The notes: generated by a model not told the origin, from the sequence alone. A DNA stretch of 64,000 bases from Clostridiales bacterium (GCA_020859985.1 JAJBVD010000006.1:1-64000); one strand, 5' to 3'. Counted from the first letter of the stretch, positions 43,786 through 53,423 are shown. A program made the numbers and translations.

Positions 43786-45036
43786 ATGTCTCCATGTGTT
43801 AAGGAAGGAGGGCGGAAATTTCGGGGCAGACAGTTCGCGGGGATTGGTGCAGGCTTGTCCGGGGCGGCGCTGTCTCTTGCGGTATTGCTCTGTGTGTCCC
43901 TGTCTGGCATGGTGCCGTTCCCTTGTGCGGCGGCTGAGGAGCTTCCCGCCGTAAATGCGAACGACGAAGCGGATGTCTTTTCTTTTGCAGATGAGGCTGC
44001 GGAATATATGGACATTGCGGAGATTGAAGAAACTCTTTCCGAACTGTCTGTGACAGAGAAATTTTCTTTCTGGGATACAGTAAAAGCATTCCTGACGGGG
44101 GAGATTCCGTTTACGCTGGACGGACTTTTTGAAGCAGCAGCTGCGCTGTTGCTGGGGGAGCTGAAAGCACAGAAGCAGCTGGCGGTGCAGATCCTGCTGG
44201 TCGCTCTGGTTTCCGCAGTTTTTTCTAATTTTGTGCGCGTGTTTGAAAATCACCAGATCTCTGACATCAGTTTTTTTATGATGTATCTGATGCTTTCAGC
44301 GCTGCTGATGAACTCTTTTTCTACACTGACAGAGATGGTCTCGGACACCTGCACATCGCTGAATACTTTTATGAAAATATTGCTCCCGTCCTATGTGATC
44401 ACGATTGTGGCGAGTGCGGGGACTGTTACAGCGTTGGGGTTTTATGAGATCACGCTTCTGGCGGTTGGCCTTTTGCAGACTGTGATCCTGAAAGTAGTCC
44501 TGCCTGCGGTTCATTTGTATATGCTGGTGCTGCTTCTCTCTCAGCTATCCGAGGGGGATTCCTTTTCACGGCTCGCCGCACTTCTGGAAACGTTGATTTC
44601 CTGGAGCGTCCGTTCCCTCGTTGGCGTAGTAGTCGGACTGCAGACCGTGCAGTGTCTGACTGCCCCTGCGGTGGATTCTCTGAAAAATTCTTCCATAAGC
44701 CGGATTGCCTCTGTGATTCCCGGTGTTGGCTCGGTATTGAACGCAGCGGCGGAGACGGTGATCGGGTCGGCAGTAGTGTTGAAAAACGCAGTCGGAGCAG
44801 CTGGGATTCTCGCGTTGGGACTGATCTGCCTGACTCCTTTTATGAAGCTTCTGGCCTGCATTCTGCTGTTTCGCTTTCTTTGCGCGGTGATTGCTCCGGT
44901 GTGCGAGAAACGGATGGTCGAGGGGATTGAGAGTATTTCCAGAGGCTCTGTTCTCCTGATCCGTGTGATGTCTTCGGCACTGGCAGTTTTTGTGATCTCG
45001 CTGGCGATGATCACTGCCTCAATCAGAAGCGGCTGA
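43786..45036 (+). CDS. spoIIIAE: Stage III sporulation protein AE
   Basis: This 416-residue polytopic membrane protein begins with a signal-like hydrophobic segment (about 22-47), then an acidic extracytoplasmic segment, then six to eight transmembrane helices. Conserved SpoIIIAE parts are FVRVFENHQISDISFF, SIPGVGSVLNAA-like SVIPGVGSVLNAAAETVIGS and the C-terminal RVMSSALAVFVISLAM. It is a permease-like core component of the SpoIIIA channel. GGGAGGAGGG is the ribosome binding site; the ATG at 43781 is in another frame. Confidence 0.94.
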   Translation: MSPCVKEGGRKFRGRQFAGIGAGLSGAALSLAVLLCVSLSGMVPFPCAAAEELPAVNANDEADVFSFADEAAEYMDIAEIEETLSELSVTEKFSFWDTVKAFLTGEIPFTLDGLFEAAAALLLGELKAQKQLAVQILLVALVSAVFSNFVRVFENHQISDISFFMMYLMLSALLMNSFSTLTEMVSDTCTSLNTFMKILLPSYVITIVASAGTVTALGFYEITLLAVGLLQTVILKVVLPAVHLYMLVLLLSQLSEGDSFSRLAALLETLISWSVRSLVGVVVGLQTVQCLTAPAVDSLKNSSISRIASVIPGVGSVLNAAAETVIGSAVVLKNAVGAAGILALGLICLTPFMKLLACILLFRFLCAVIAPVCEKRMVEGIESISRGSVLLIRVMSSALAVFVISLAMITASIRSG

Positions 45037-45071
45037 TCCTGAATCCGGAGGCAACAATGCTGCCGCATTGA

Positions 45072-45130
45072 TAACGATTCAGAGTAAGCCGCCGCATTTG
45101 CTGCGAAGATTGTATGAAAACGTATAGCAT
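45072..45130 (+). repeat. H1 module, diverged copy before spoIIIAF
   Basis: TAACG, ATTCAG, GCCGCA, loop TTTGC, TGCGAAG, GTATGAAAA and TAGCATA align gap-free with the other copies; the stem is degraded on one arm. No H2 or H3 follows here. Confidence 0.75.
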
Positions 45131-45147
45131 AATAGGAAAGTGTGTAT

Positions 45148-45717
45148 ATGACCGGATGGATCAAATCACTTGCTGCTGCAGCCTGTCTGCTGACCATAAT
45201 TCTGCATCTGGTACCGGAAAACCGTTTTGCAAAATATGTTCGGTTTTACGCGGGACTGCTGTTTTTTCTTCTGGCAGTGCAGCCGGTTCTGGAGCTTATG
45301 GGAAGCGCGGATGAATGGGATAAGCTGCTGCAGCTGGAGTTTTTGAAGGAAGAATATTATGATCTGGAAAGCGCGGCGGAGGGTCTGGATGACCTGAAAA
45401 ATGAACAGATACAAAATGCATACCAAAAGGAACTGGAGAGGCAGGCGGCCGGAATTGTATCCGCCTATGGACTGACGCCTGTTTCGGTTGAGATTATATT
45501 CGGTGAGGATGGATATTCCGTGGAACATGTTCTGGTACTCGTGGAAGCTTTGACCACGGATCAAAGCGGGGATGCGGTTTTGAAAACAGCGGATAACAGC
45601 GGCACTACAGCTGTCACATCGGATGATGAGCAAACAATCTCAGCGGCTGCTGAGGAGCTGGCAGAGCTGTATCTGATACCGAAACCGGCTATTGAGATTG
45701 TCAGGCAAGGCGAATAA
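45148..45717 (+). CDS. spoIIIAF: Stage III sporulation protein AF
   Basis: This 189-residue protein has two N-terminal transmembrane helices (about 5-22 and 32-50) and a soluble C-terminal ring-building-like domain (about 90-189) of the type found in SpoIIIAF-AH. I took the ATG at 45148 preceded by AGGAAAG; the GTG at 45142 is possible and adds two residues. It follows spoIIIAE after a 110-nt gap that contains an H1 repeat. Confidence 0.9.
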   Translation: MTGWIKSLAAAACLLTIILHLVPENRFAKYVRFYAGLLFFLLAVQPVLELMGSADEWDKLLQLEFLKEEYYDLESAAEGLDDLKNEQIQNAYQKELERQAAGIVSAYGLTPVSVEIIFGEDGYSVEHVLVLVEALTTDQSGDAVLKTADNSGTTAVTSDDEQTISAAAEELAELYLIPKPAIEIVRQGE

Positions 45718-45781
45718 TGCAGGAGTTAAACGGATACCGAAGGACTGGAAATGAACCAAATAGTGAAAAAGTGAAGCATAG

Positions 45782-45808
45782 GTAGCTGTGAAGGTACTGA
45801 ACAGTTAC
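45782..45808 (+). repeat. H3 hairpin repeat, copy E
   Basis: GTAGCTGT, GAAGGTACTGA and ACAGTTAC; the A-to-G change in the left arm keeps a G-T pair. It lies 23 nt before spoIIIAG. Confidence 0.88.
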
Positions 45809-45831
45809 AAGCATGGAAGCGGGGTGAGGCG

Positions 45832-46452
45832 ATGAAGCAATGGCTGGAAGGCCTGAAGAATGGGAAAAAGGATCAGATCCTGATTCTTCTGCTGCTGGGG
45901 GTGCTGCTCGTTGTGATTGCCTGGCCGGCCGGCGGTACGTCATCAGAAGGAGAAGAGGAAACAGCCGGACTCCAGTCGGGAGAAGCGTATGATCAGGAGC
46001 AGACTTCCGCGGAGCTGGCTGTGACCGCATCGGGAGCTTCCGCAAGCGCGGACAGCGAAGATCCGGCGGCATCCCTGGAGGCACGGCTGGAGGAAATATT
46101 AAGTCAGGTATCAGGAATCGGCCAGACGCGGGTTATGATCACTCTGGAATCAGATGGGAGAAAGGTGGTGGAAAAGGATACGCAGCAGTCTGAATCAAAA
46201 GAGGAGAGCGGAGGAGAAAGTGAATCCTCCTCTTCGGAGCAGATATCCGGCAGTGAGACAACCATTTACGAGAAGAACTCGGACGGAAGTGAGAGTCCCT
46301 TCGTGACAGAGGAGCTGTCGCCGGAAATTCTCGGCGTGCTTGTGATCGCACAGGGGGCAGACAGCTCTTCCGTGGTTACAGAGATTACGGAAGCCGTGAT
46401 GGCATTATTTGGAATAGAGGCGCATAAAATCAAAGTAATGAAGATGGAATGA
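45832..46452 (+). CDS. spoIIIAG: Stage III sporulation protein AG
   Basis: This 206-residue protein has one transmembrane helix (about 19-36) and an extracytoplasmic ring-forming domain, beginning near LEARLEEILSQVSGIGQTRVMITLES. A Ser/Glu-rich insert interrupts the domain, as in the known SpoIIIAG, which inserts a beta-triangle. It forms the large oligomeric ring of the feeding tube in the intermembrane space. The ribosome binding site is GGGGTGAGG. Confidence 0.93.
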   Translation: MKQWLEGLKNGKKDQILILLLLGVLLVVIAWPAGGTSSEGEEETAGLQSGEAYDQEQTSAELAVTASGASASADSEDPAASLEARLEEILSQVSGIGQTRVMITLESDGRKVVEKDTQQSESKEESGGESESSSSEQISGSETTIYEKNSDGSESPFVTEELSPEILGVLVIAQGADSSSVVTEITEAVMALFGIEAHKIKVMKME

Positions 46453-46462
46453 GGAGGATCAG

Positions 46463-47299
46463 GTGAAAAAACTTTTAAAGAAAAACCAGATTATCATTAC
46501 GACGCTGGCAATCATGATCGCGATTGCCGGGTATCTGAATTACTCCGGACGGGTGCTGGAGGAAAGTGCGGATACGGTGAGCCTGGATGACAACACGGTA
46601 CTGCTGACCGATGAGATTGAGGAAAATACATACGTGGACACCTACACGGATATTGTGAGTCTGGATGGAGATGATACAGAGGAGGTGACTGCGGATGAGG
46701 ATGCTGCGGCAGACACATCCGGCACGGCAGATACATCAGAGACAGCCGATACATCAGAAGCCGCAGTCGGAGAAGCAGTGTTAGCCAGCACCACCGTCAA
46801 TGCCGGGAGTGAAATTCTGGCAGCCGCAAAGCTGAACCGGGAGCAGGTTCGTGCAAAAAGTAAGGAAGAGCTGCAGGAGCTGATCGACAGTGCGAAGATT
46901 TCGGACGATCAGAAGCAGGAAGCAGTCGCTGCCATGACGACCCTGACGCTCAACGCTGAAAAAGAATCGGCGGCGGAGCTGCTGCTTGAGGCGAGCGGGT
47001 TCACGGACTGTGTGGTGAGCATCACGGACAACACAGCAGACGTCGTAATAAATGCGGCCGAGCTTACCGAGGCACAGCGCGCGCAGATTGAGGATATTGT
47101 GAAACGGAAGACAGATGTGGCCGGTGAGAATATTGTGATCACACCGGCAGCCGCAGTAGCCGATTCCGGTGCCTCATCGGCAGAAGCAGATACGGATGCT
47201 CAGACAGATACAGAAGAGACAAGTGCGGCAGAAAGTGATGAGGAGCCTGCGACGGAGAATGCTTCAGCAGAGGAGGCTTCTGCAGAGGAAGACGGTTGA
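46463..47299 (+). CDS. spoIIIAH: Stage III sporulation protein AH
   Basis: This 278-residue protein has a GTG start with GGAGG upstream, one N-terminal transmembrane helix (about 9-25, QIIITTLAIMIAIAGYLNY), an acidic linker and a YscJ/FliF-like ring domain (about 112-220) that binds forespore SpoIIQ. The C-terminal 55-60 residues are an acidic Ala/Glu/Thr tail not found in the Bacillus protein. It is the last gene of the operon, followed by a terminator. Confidence 0.93.
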   Translation: MKKLLKKNQIIITTLAIMIAIAGYLNYSGRVLEESADTVSLDDNTVLLTDEIEENTYVDTYTDIVSLDGDDTEEVTADEDAAADTSGTADTSETADTSEAAVGEAVLASTTVNAGSEILAAAKLNREQVRAKSKEELQELIDSAKISDDQKQEAVAAMTTLTLNAEKESAAELLLEASGFTDCVVSITDNTADVVINAAELTEAQRAQIEDIVKRKTDVAGENIVITPAAAVADSGASSAEADTDAQTDTEETSAAESDEEPATENASAEEASAEEDG

Positions 47300-47312
47300 A
47301 TGGCGGAATGAA

Positions 47313-47347
47313 AAAACACCCCCGCAAAGAGCATGCAGGGGTGTTTT
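47313..47347. terminator. Bidirectional terminator between spoIIIAH and malic enzyme
   Basis: AAAACACCCC and GGGGTGTTTT form a perfect 10-bp stem. It serves the plus-strand sporulation operon and the convergent malic enzyme gene. Confidence 0.85.
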
Positions 47348-47374
47348 GACGAAAAACGATTCAGATATCCGGAC

Positions 47375-48547
47375 TTATATTCTCGCCACGCCGCTTTTGC
47401 GGGCTGCGTCGGCAGCCGCTTTTGCCACGGCATCCTTTACACGCGGGTCAAAAGCCGCGGGGAGAATGTAATCCGCATTCAGCTCCTCATCGCTCACCAG
47501 AGAAGCAAGCGCATAGGCCGCCGCCACTTTCATTTCATCGTTGATATCGGAAGCGCGTACATCGAGAGCTCCGCGGAACATTCCCGGAAAGCAGAGAACA
47601 TTGTTGACCTGATTGGGGAAATCCGACCGGCCGGTGGATACGACTGCCGCGCCGGCTGCCTTAGCCTCATCAGGGAAGATCTCGGGCGTCGGATTCGCGC
47701 AGGCAAAGATGATCGGATCTTTTGCCATGGAGCGCACCATGTCTCCGGTCAGGGTGCCGGGAGCGGAGACCCCGATAAAGACATCCGCGCCTTTGATGAC
47801 ATCACAGAGAGCTCCTTTTTCATGGTTAAAGTTTGTGATCCGCGCCATTTCCTCTTTGATCGGATTCAATCCCTCACGACCTTCATAGATCGCGCCTTTC
47901 CGGTCTGTCATGATGACGTTCTTAAGCCCCATAGACAAAAGAAGGCGGATGATCGCGATGCCTGCGGCACCGGCACCGGAGGTGACGATCTTTACATCCT
48001 CTATTTTTTTGCCAACCAGCTTCAGGGCATTAATCAGCCCTGCGAGCGTGATCACGGCTGTGCCGTGCTGGTCGTCATGAAAAATCGGAATGTCACAGCG
48101 CTCCTTCAGTTTTTTTTCAATCTCAAAGCAGCGGGGAGCGGAGATATCTTCCAAATTCACTCCGCCGAAGCTGCCAGCGAGCAATGCAACGGTATTGACG
48201 ATATCATCGACATCCTTGCTCCGCACGCAAAGCGGGATTGCGTCCACATCGCCGAATGCTTTGAACAGCACGCATTTTCCTTCCATGACCGGCATACCGG
48301 CCTCCGGACCAATGTCGCCTAAGCCAAGCACTGCGGTGCCGTCCGTCACGACCGCGACGGTATTCCAGCGCCGGGTCAGCTCATAGCTCTTATTAATATC
48401 CTTTTGAATTTCCAGACACGGCTGTGCCACGCCAGGTGTATAGGCAAGGCTCAGCGCATCCTTGGAATTGACAGCCGCGCGGGCGGTCACCTCAATTTTA
48501 CCTTTCAGGTCATAATGCATTTTCAGGGATTCTTTTGCGTAGTCCAT
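47375..48547 (-). CDS. NAD(P)-dependent malic enzyme
   Basis: This 390-residue short-form malic enzyme decarboxylates malate to pyruvate and CO2 with reduction of NAD(P). It shows SLAYTPGVAQPCLEI (with the catalytic Tyr), the metal-binding FHDDQHGTAVI and the nucleotide fold TSGAGAAGIAI. Length corresponds to the bacterial class without the phosphotransacetylase-like extension. The ribosome binding site AAGGAG lies before the ATG. Cofactor preference is not certain. Confidence 0.93.
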   Translation of the reverse strand: MDYAKESLKMHYDLKGKIEVTARAAVNSKDALSLAYTPGVAQPCLEIQKDINKSYELTRRWNTVAVVTDGTAVLGLGDIGPEAGMPVMEGKCVLFKAFGDVDAIPLCVRSKDVDDIVNTVALLAGSFGGVNLEDISAPRCFEIEKKLKERCDIPIFHDDQHGTAVITLAGLINALKLVGKKIEDVKIVTSGAGAAGIAIIRLLLSMGLKNVIMTDRKGAIYEGREGLNPIKEEMARITNFNHEKGALCDVIKGADVFIGVSAPGTLTGDMVRSMAKDPIIFACANPTPEIFPDEAKAAGAAVVSTGRSDFPNQVNNVLCFPGMFRGALDVRASDINDEMKVAAAYALASLVSDEELNADYILPAAFDPRVKDAVAKAAADAARKSGVARI

Positions 48548-48679
48548 TGATGTTTCTCCTTAAACGTGTTTTCTGCAAGTATACCATTTGTTATTCACAA
48601 TTTCCATACGTAAGCAGTAAAATCCACTGAGAAATTTCTATGCTAAGTGATACGGGTGCTGACGACAGTTTTTTTCCGG

Positions 48680-48708
48680 TTGTCACATTCGACAAAATAC
48701 GATACAAT
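48680..48708 (+). promoter_or_regulatory. Promoter of the CmpB-type gene
   Basis: TTGTCA (48680-48685), 17 nt and TACAAT (48703-48708), about 54 nt before the ATG. Confidence 0.7.
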
Positions 48709-48761
48709 TGCCGTATCATTCAGAATGAGAGAAAAACGGGACTGGAAAGGATTTTGCTTCT

Positions 48762-50087
48762 ATGGAATATACATTTTATGAGCTTGGCTGGCTGTTCCTG
48801 ATTTATTCCCTGGTTGGCTGGTGTCTCAGCGTTGCGCTGGAGGCAGTACGGAGGCGCACGTTTGTCAATACTGGTGTGCTGAATCTTCCGGTCAGTCCGG
48901 TTTATGGCTTTTCAGCGGCAGCAATCAGTGTGTTTCTGACAGAACTGAAAAGCGAATTTGTCTTCCTCTTCATCGGAGGTATGCTGCTGAGCGCGTTTGT
49001 GGCTTTCATTGCCGGTATCGTGCTGGAGCATATTTTTCACCGGAAGTGGACGGATGATCGGAAAAGAAGATTTTCGGCCGGCAGTCTGGTTTCTGTTCTG
49101 GTGCTTCTGACAGGAGGCGGAGGAGCAATCTTTGTCCTCTGGCTTGGCAATCCTCTGATCCTGCGCGTGATGGACTGGATTCCCGATACGCTGGGGCATA
49201 TTCTGCTGATCATCCTTTTGATCGTGCTCGCGCTTGATCTTTCGGGAACCCTCGCTACAGTCTGGAAATGGAAACGCCATATCGAGCGTGTATCGGCTCT
49301 GACAGATAATATGCAGACAATCTCAACGAGTTTTGGCAATGCTATTACACGCGCCATCTGCCACCGTCTGGAACGCTCCTATCCGAATATTGAGACGAAA
49401 AAGCTTCTTGCTGACAGGAGTGCCAGAAAGAAGAAGACCGCAACGAAATTCGCTGAGGGCTGCTGCTTCTACAAGCTGGCTCTGATCTTTATTCTGGCCT
49501 CTCTGATCGGAGATCTGGCGGAAATGGTATTCTGCCGGTTCTCTCTTGGATACTGGATGAGCCGGAGCAGTCTGGTCTATGGCCCGTTTTCCGTCATCTG
49601 GGGGATGGCCTGCGTGATGCTGACCGCTTTTCTCTATGCACATCGGGATAAAAGCGACCGCTATATTTTTGTATACGGCACAGTGGCCGGAGGCACCTAC
49701 GAGTATGTGTGCAGTGTGCTCGCGGAGCTCGTGTTTGGCGCTTCCTTCTGGAATTACAGCCACATTCCCTTTAACCTGGGCGGCCGCATCAATCTGCTGT
49801 TTTGCTTCTTCTGGGGCTGCACCGCTGTTATCTGGCTGAAAATGATCTATCCGCGCTTATCGGATCTGATTGAAAAGATTCCCATCCGCACGGGCAAGAT
49901 CATTACCTGGATTCTTGTCGTGCTTATGGTCATTGATATGGCAATCTCGGCGATGGCTCTCATCCGGTATTCCGCCCGGCAGAACGGCATCGAAGCGTCG
50001 ACGCAGATCGAGCAGATACTGGATGAGCATTTTACCGATGAACGGATGGAACGGATCTATCCGAAGGCGAAGATTGTGAAGAAATGA
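48762..50087 (+). CDS. Putative ABC transporter permease family (CmpB-type) membrane protein
   Basis: This 441-residue membrane protein has about ten hydrophobic segments in two similar halves. Each starts with a short helix and a G-W-C/S or Y-G-P-F-type motif (LVGWCLSVALEAVRRRTFVNTG; SSLVYGPFSVIWG), the pattern of the CmpB family annotated as ABC permease but never shown to transport. No ATPase gene is adjacent. The function is therefore unassigned. Confidence 0.75.
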   Translation: MEYTFYELGWLFLIYSLVGWCLSVALEAVRRRTFVNTGVLNLPVSPVYGFSAAAISVFLTELKSEFVFLFIGGMLLSAFVAFIAGIVLEHIFHRKWTDDRKRRFSAGSLVSVLVLLTGGGGAIFVLWLGNPLILRVMDWIPDTLGHILLIILLIVLALDLSGTLATVWKWKRHIERVSALTDNMQTISTSFGNAITRAICHRLERSYPNIETKKLLADRSARKKKTATKFAEGCCFYKLALIFILASLIGDLAEMVFCRFSLGYWMSRSSLVYGPFSVIWGMACVMLTAFLYAHRDKSDRYIFVYGTVAGGTYEYVCSVLAELVFGASFWNYSHIPFNLGGRINLLFCFFWGCTAVIWLKMIYPRLSDLIEKIPIRTGKIITWILVVLMVIDMAISAMALIRYSARQNGIEASTQIEQILDEHFTDERMERIYPKAKIVKK

Positions 50088-50093
50088 TTCCTC

Positions 50094-51632
50094 TTAGTTC
50101 AGCTTGGCGTCATACGCCGTGATCAGCTCAGCGAATTTCTGATATCCCTTGGCATTCCAGTGGATGCCGTCCCCGCCGCTGTACCCGGATTTCAGATAAC
50201 CGTTGGAATCCTTGAATTTTGCTGCAAAATTATAATATCGGCAGCCTAATTTGCGTGCCATGGATTTCAGCCTCGAATTGAAAGAGTCAATCTTCTGGAA
50301 GCCTTTACGTCTTGCCGCCACGGACTGTGTTACCGGGGAGACGGAGAGTACCACAATATCCACGCCAGGGCAGGAATTCTGTATCTTCTGAATGATTTTT
50401 TTGTAGTAAGATATGTAAGTATCTGCAGTGACATACTCGACCTCGTTCATCCCCAGCATGATATATACCCTCGTGGGGTTATAGCTGATGATCTTTGACA
50501 GGCAGGACTGTGAGCCAAAAGCGGCTTTCGTTGAAAAGTTCTGCGTATTGATGCCTGTGTATGCGACCACCTGCAGCGAGCCGCTGATCCCTACTTTGGA
50601 AATTCCGTTGTAGGAGCTGGCATACAGTCCTGTCATGATGGAATCGCCGGCGAAGACCGTCACTTTTCTCTTTGTTGTAGTCGTTTTCACAGAGCTCCAG
50701 GCAGAATAAAACGTTCTTCCTCCCACCGTTTTGTAGCTCCGCACCCTGACAAAATACTTTTTGGAAGAGGCCAGCTCGGTGACTTTCGTGGAGACAGTCG
50801 AAGCACCTTTTACTTTTATGGTTCTTTTCCCGGAGGTAAATGATTTATTCTGCGCACATTGGATCTGGTAACCGGAAGCACTGCTGATCAGATTCCATTT
50901 TACCTGAATTCCGCCTGCAGCCGCCGTCAGGGTGGACACCGCCGTCTTTTCCGGGACCAGAACGGAGACCGTGTTTTTGGCTGCACTGACAGAACTCCCG
51001 GAATATGCCTGTACATAATACGTGTAAGTCACATTATTAGAAATGCTTTTGTCTGTCCAGGAGGTGACAGCGGCTTTTTGGACGGTATTTACGAGCTGAT
51101 AGCTTTCGCCCTGAATCCTTCGATATATGTAGTAGCCGGATGCCTTGCTGTTTTTCTTCCAGGATATTTTTGCATATCCGGCGGATGTGTTTTTAACAGA
51201 GGATACTTTTTGCGGAGTCAGATATTTCAGAGATACAGAAGCAGAAGTGGAGATATTTTCACTTCCGGAATATGCGGCAACTCTGTAATAATAGGTCTTT
51301 CCGTTTTTGAAAGAGGTGCTTTTGTCGGTGAATGTGGTAGTGGAACCCGAACTTACGGTTCCCACTTTTGTATAGCTGCCATTTTGACTTGTGCTGCGAT
51401 AAATGGAGTAGCCGCTGGCTCCGGACACTTCCGCATATGTGATCTGAATACCGGCTGAGGTATTCATAAGCTCAGTGATGAGAGCAGAGTCGCTCAGGGA
51501 TTCTTCAGATGCGGCTGCAGACGCAATCAGAACAGCAGAAGACCGGGCAGTCTTCATACTGCCCGGAATCGGAGAAATCGAAAATATAACACTTAACAGC
51601 GCCAGTAAAAATACTCTGTTTATATTTTTCAT
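50094..51632 (-). CDS. Exported SGNH hydrolase with three FN3-like domains
   Basis: This 512-residue protein has a signal peptide (about 1-25), three fibronectin type III-like domains (about 50-137, 140-228, 230-320) and a C-terminal SGNH/GDSL esterase domain. Catalytic residues are Ser331 in the GDS block, Asn396 in GMNEVEY and Asp488/His491 in GGDGIHWN. It probably deacylates polysaccharide or glycoconjugates outside the cell. Its start codon overlaps the stop codon of the upstream transglutaminase-like gene (ATGA), so the two are translationally coupled. Confidence 0.88.
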   Translation of the reverse strand: MKNINRVFLLALLSVIFSISPIPGSMKTARSSAVLIASAAASEESLSDSALITELMNTSAGIQITYAEVSGASGYSIYRSTSQNGSYTKVGTVSSGSTTTFTDKSTSFKNGKTYYYRVAAYSGSENISTSASVSLKYLTPQKVSSVKNTSAGYAKISWKKNSKASGYYIYRRIQGESYQLVNTVQKAAVTSWTDKSISNNVTYTYYVQAYSGSSVSAAKNTVSVLVPEKTAVSTLTAAAGGIQVKWNLISSASGYQIQCAQNKSFTSGKRTIKVKGASTVSTKVTELASSKKYFVRVRSYKTVGGRTFYSAWSSVKTTTTKRKVTVFAGDSIMTGLYASSYNGISKVGISGSLQVVAYTGINTQNFSTKAAFGSQSCLSKIISYNPTRVYIMLGMNEVEYVTADTYISYYKKIIQKIQNSCPGVDIVVLSVSPVTQSVAARRKGFQKIDSFNSRLKSMARKLGCRYYNFAAKFKDSNGYLKSGYSGGDGIHWNAKGYQKFAELITAYDAKLN

Positions 51633-52957
51633 GATGCACGCAGCCTCGTTTTATTGGAACGGTGAAGTCCGGCTGTCGAATATGAGGAGCCGTAATACTT
51701 CTTATAGTTCTTTGCTTCCGCGAACAGAGTGTCGTAGACTTTACCGTTGATCTCTGTCCATGCGTGTCCGGTATCGTCGCACACGTACGATGTGTAGCCG
51801 CACTCATGAGCCAGAAACGCGAATGCGCAGGCTTCAGAGACACAGCAGCCGTTTCCTTTCTTGAAAACGTCGTTGGCGTAGGTGCAGATCCAGTTCTTGG
51901 AAGTTCTGGCCTGAGCCAGAATACGGTAGCGCTTATACGGATGCTTCAGAACCCAGTTGAAGCATTTCTTTAACTTTGTTGCCTTGGAATCCGTAGTTTT
52001 TGTGTTGGCCAGCAGGATTTTTCTGGCAGTGATCATAGTATTGATAAAAGTCTTTTTCGAGCTGTTGACCACGGCCTTGCCATTCGCTTTCAGCTTGATC
52101 CCGTCTACGGTTGTGCTTTTTTTCTGTACGCCGGTGCTGCGGTTAAAGAAATAGTAGCTTCCGCTGATCTTCGCCCAGCCCGTAGCCATAACGCCCTTGC
52201 TGTTGAAATAATAGGTCTTACTGCCGATGGTCACAAATTTGTTTTTGGCATAGGAACCGTTGGAATATTTATAATACTTTTTTCCGCTCTTGGAGACGAT
52301 GCCTCCGGTCTTAAGACTCTTTGCATCGCTCCATGCCGAATAGTAATCCTTGCCATCTACGGTCTTGTATGTTCGCACACGTACATAATAGGTCGTATTT
52401 GAATTAGAGACGGTGTATGATTTTGTAACCGTCGACGGGTCACTGATGGTCATCGTTGCGATTGCGCTGCCGGTAAAAGTGCTGCTCGTCGAGTACTGAA
52501 TCTGATAACCGGTGGTCTGAGCCGCGACCTTTGTCCACGTCGCCTTAAATCCGTTGCAGTACGAGCTCAATGCTGAGAGTACAGTGGCCTGCGGATTGAT
52601 AAGAAAATTTTTTTCCAAAGAACCGGTATAGCTCCCTCTGCCGGTGATAGTCACAGTCGCGGTGCCGACATTTGTATTATTGCTGTATGTGACTACATAA
52701 TCCGTGCCCTGAACCAGGGTTACGGTTCCATTTTCATATGTAATGGTGACAGCCGGCTCTATGGCTGATCCGGTGTAGGTCTGATCCGGTATGTCGCTGA
52801 CCGTGGCAAGACTGACATCGGTCTGCGCTGTGCTGCCGCTGGTATCAGCCGCCAGGGATAACGTTGGTCTGAAAGAAATGGTAAGTAAAATAACAAGCAG
52901 AAATGCAAAGAAAAGCCTTGCGGCATCATTAGAAAATGCCTTATTTGACAATTTCAT
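51629..52957 (-). CDS. Exported transglutaminase-like protein with cell-wall-binding repeats
   Basis: This 442-residue protein has a signal peptide (about 1-35), a beta-rich region, an FN3-like domain, two or three choline/cell-wall-binding-type repeats (YYKYSNGSYAKNKF, YYFNSKGVMATGWAKI) and a C-terminal transglutaminase-like domain. Cys in GCCVSEACAF, His in GHAWTEI and Asp in KVYDTLF form the expected triad. It may be a wall-associated peptidase or crosslinker. I placed the start at 52957, preceded by GAGGGAGGAAAG, instead of 52981. It forms a two-gene operon with the SGNH hydrolase. Confidence 0.87.
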   Translation of the reverse strand: MKLSNKAFSNDAARLFFAFLLVILLTISFRPTLSLAADTSGSTAQTDVSLATVSDIPDQTYTGSAIEPAVTITYENGTVTLVQGTDYVVTYSNNTNVGTATVTITGRGSYTGSLEKNFLINPQATVLSALSSYCNGFKATWTKVAAQTTGYQIQYSTSSTFTGSAIATMTISDPSTVTKSYTVSNSNTTYYVRVRTYKTVDGKDYYSAWSDAKSLKTGGIVSKSGKKYYKYSNGSYAKNKFVTIGSKTYYFNSKGVMATGWAKISGSYYFFNRSTGVQKKSTTVDGIKLKANGKAVVNSSKKTFINTMITARKILLANTKTTDSKATKLKKCFNWVLKHPYKRYRILAQARTSKNWICTYANDVFKKGNGCCVSEACAFAFLAHECGYTSYVCDDTGHAWTEINGKVYDTLFAEAKNYKKYYGSSYSTAGLHRSNKTRLRAS

Positions 52958-53023
52958 ACTCTTTCCTCCCTCTTCAAGCAAAAAATTTGGATAACTTTAT
53001 ATTATTTCATACCGTGCTTCTTG

Positions 53024-53245
53024 TCAAGAATCCGTTTGCCGCGATTTCGTAAAGTCTTTCTTAATTTTTCCATGGCTCTGGAGGGACGGAACGACCGTCT
53101 GCGCGGGGCTGAACGGGTACAGTTCTTCATAGGATTCCATTTCAGCTTCCGAAGCAGGCGGCGTCGGCATCAGGCCGGTACATTCGGTATCAGAGCTGAC
53201 ACTTCCGGTCAGAAAGGGATCGGTCAATTCTTCTTCTCTTTTCAT
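53024..53245 (-). CDS. Small acidic conserved-looking protein
   Basis: This 73-residue protein has an acidic N-terminal half (TDPFLTGSVSSDTECTGLMP, then TPPASEAEMESYEELY) and a basic tail. It has no transmembrane segment or recognisable fold. AAAGGAG lies about 8 nt before the ATG, and a variant H3 hairpin lies upstream in the same orientation, both supporting a real gene. The TECTGL-P-TPP pattern looks like one under selection, but I cannot name the family. Confidence 0.6.
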   Translation of the reverse strand: MKREEELTDPFLTGSVSSDTECTGLMPTPPASEAEMESYEELYPFSPAQTVVPSLQSHGKIKKDFTKSRQTDS

Positions 53246-53272
53246 AGCAAGGCTCCTTTGACATGTATTATT

Positions 53273-53300
53273 GTGACTGTTCAGTATTTTTTATAGTCAC
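53273..53300 (-). repeat. H3 hairpin repeat, copy G (minus strand)
   Basis: Read on the minus strand: GTGACTAT, an A-rich loop ending TACTGA, then ACAGTCAC. The A-T to G-C change at stem position 3 is compensatory. It lies 27 nt before the minus-strand small gene, in that gene's orientation. Confidence 0.7.
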
Positions 53301-53423
53301 GTTTTTTCTTTTACAGGAAGAGTATGTCCCAAATACGCTGAGTTTATGCGGGGATTGTATTTTGCTACGCAGACTCTGACAGACAATGAATAAATATAAT
53401 GCGATAAAAAGAGAAAATGCATA

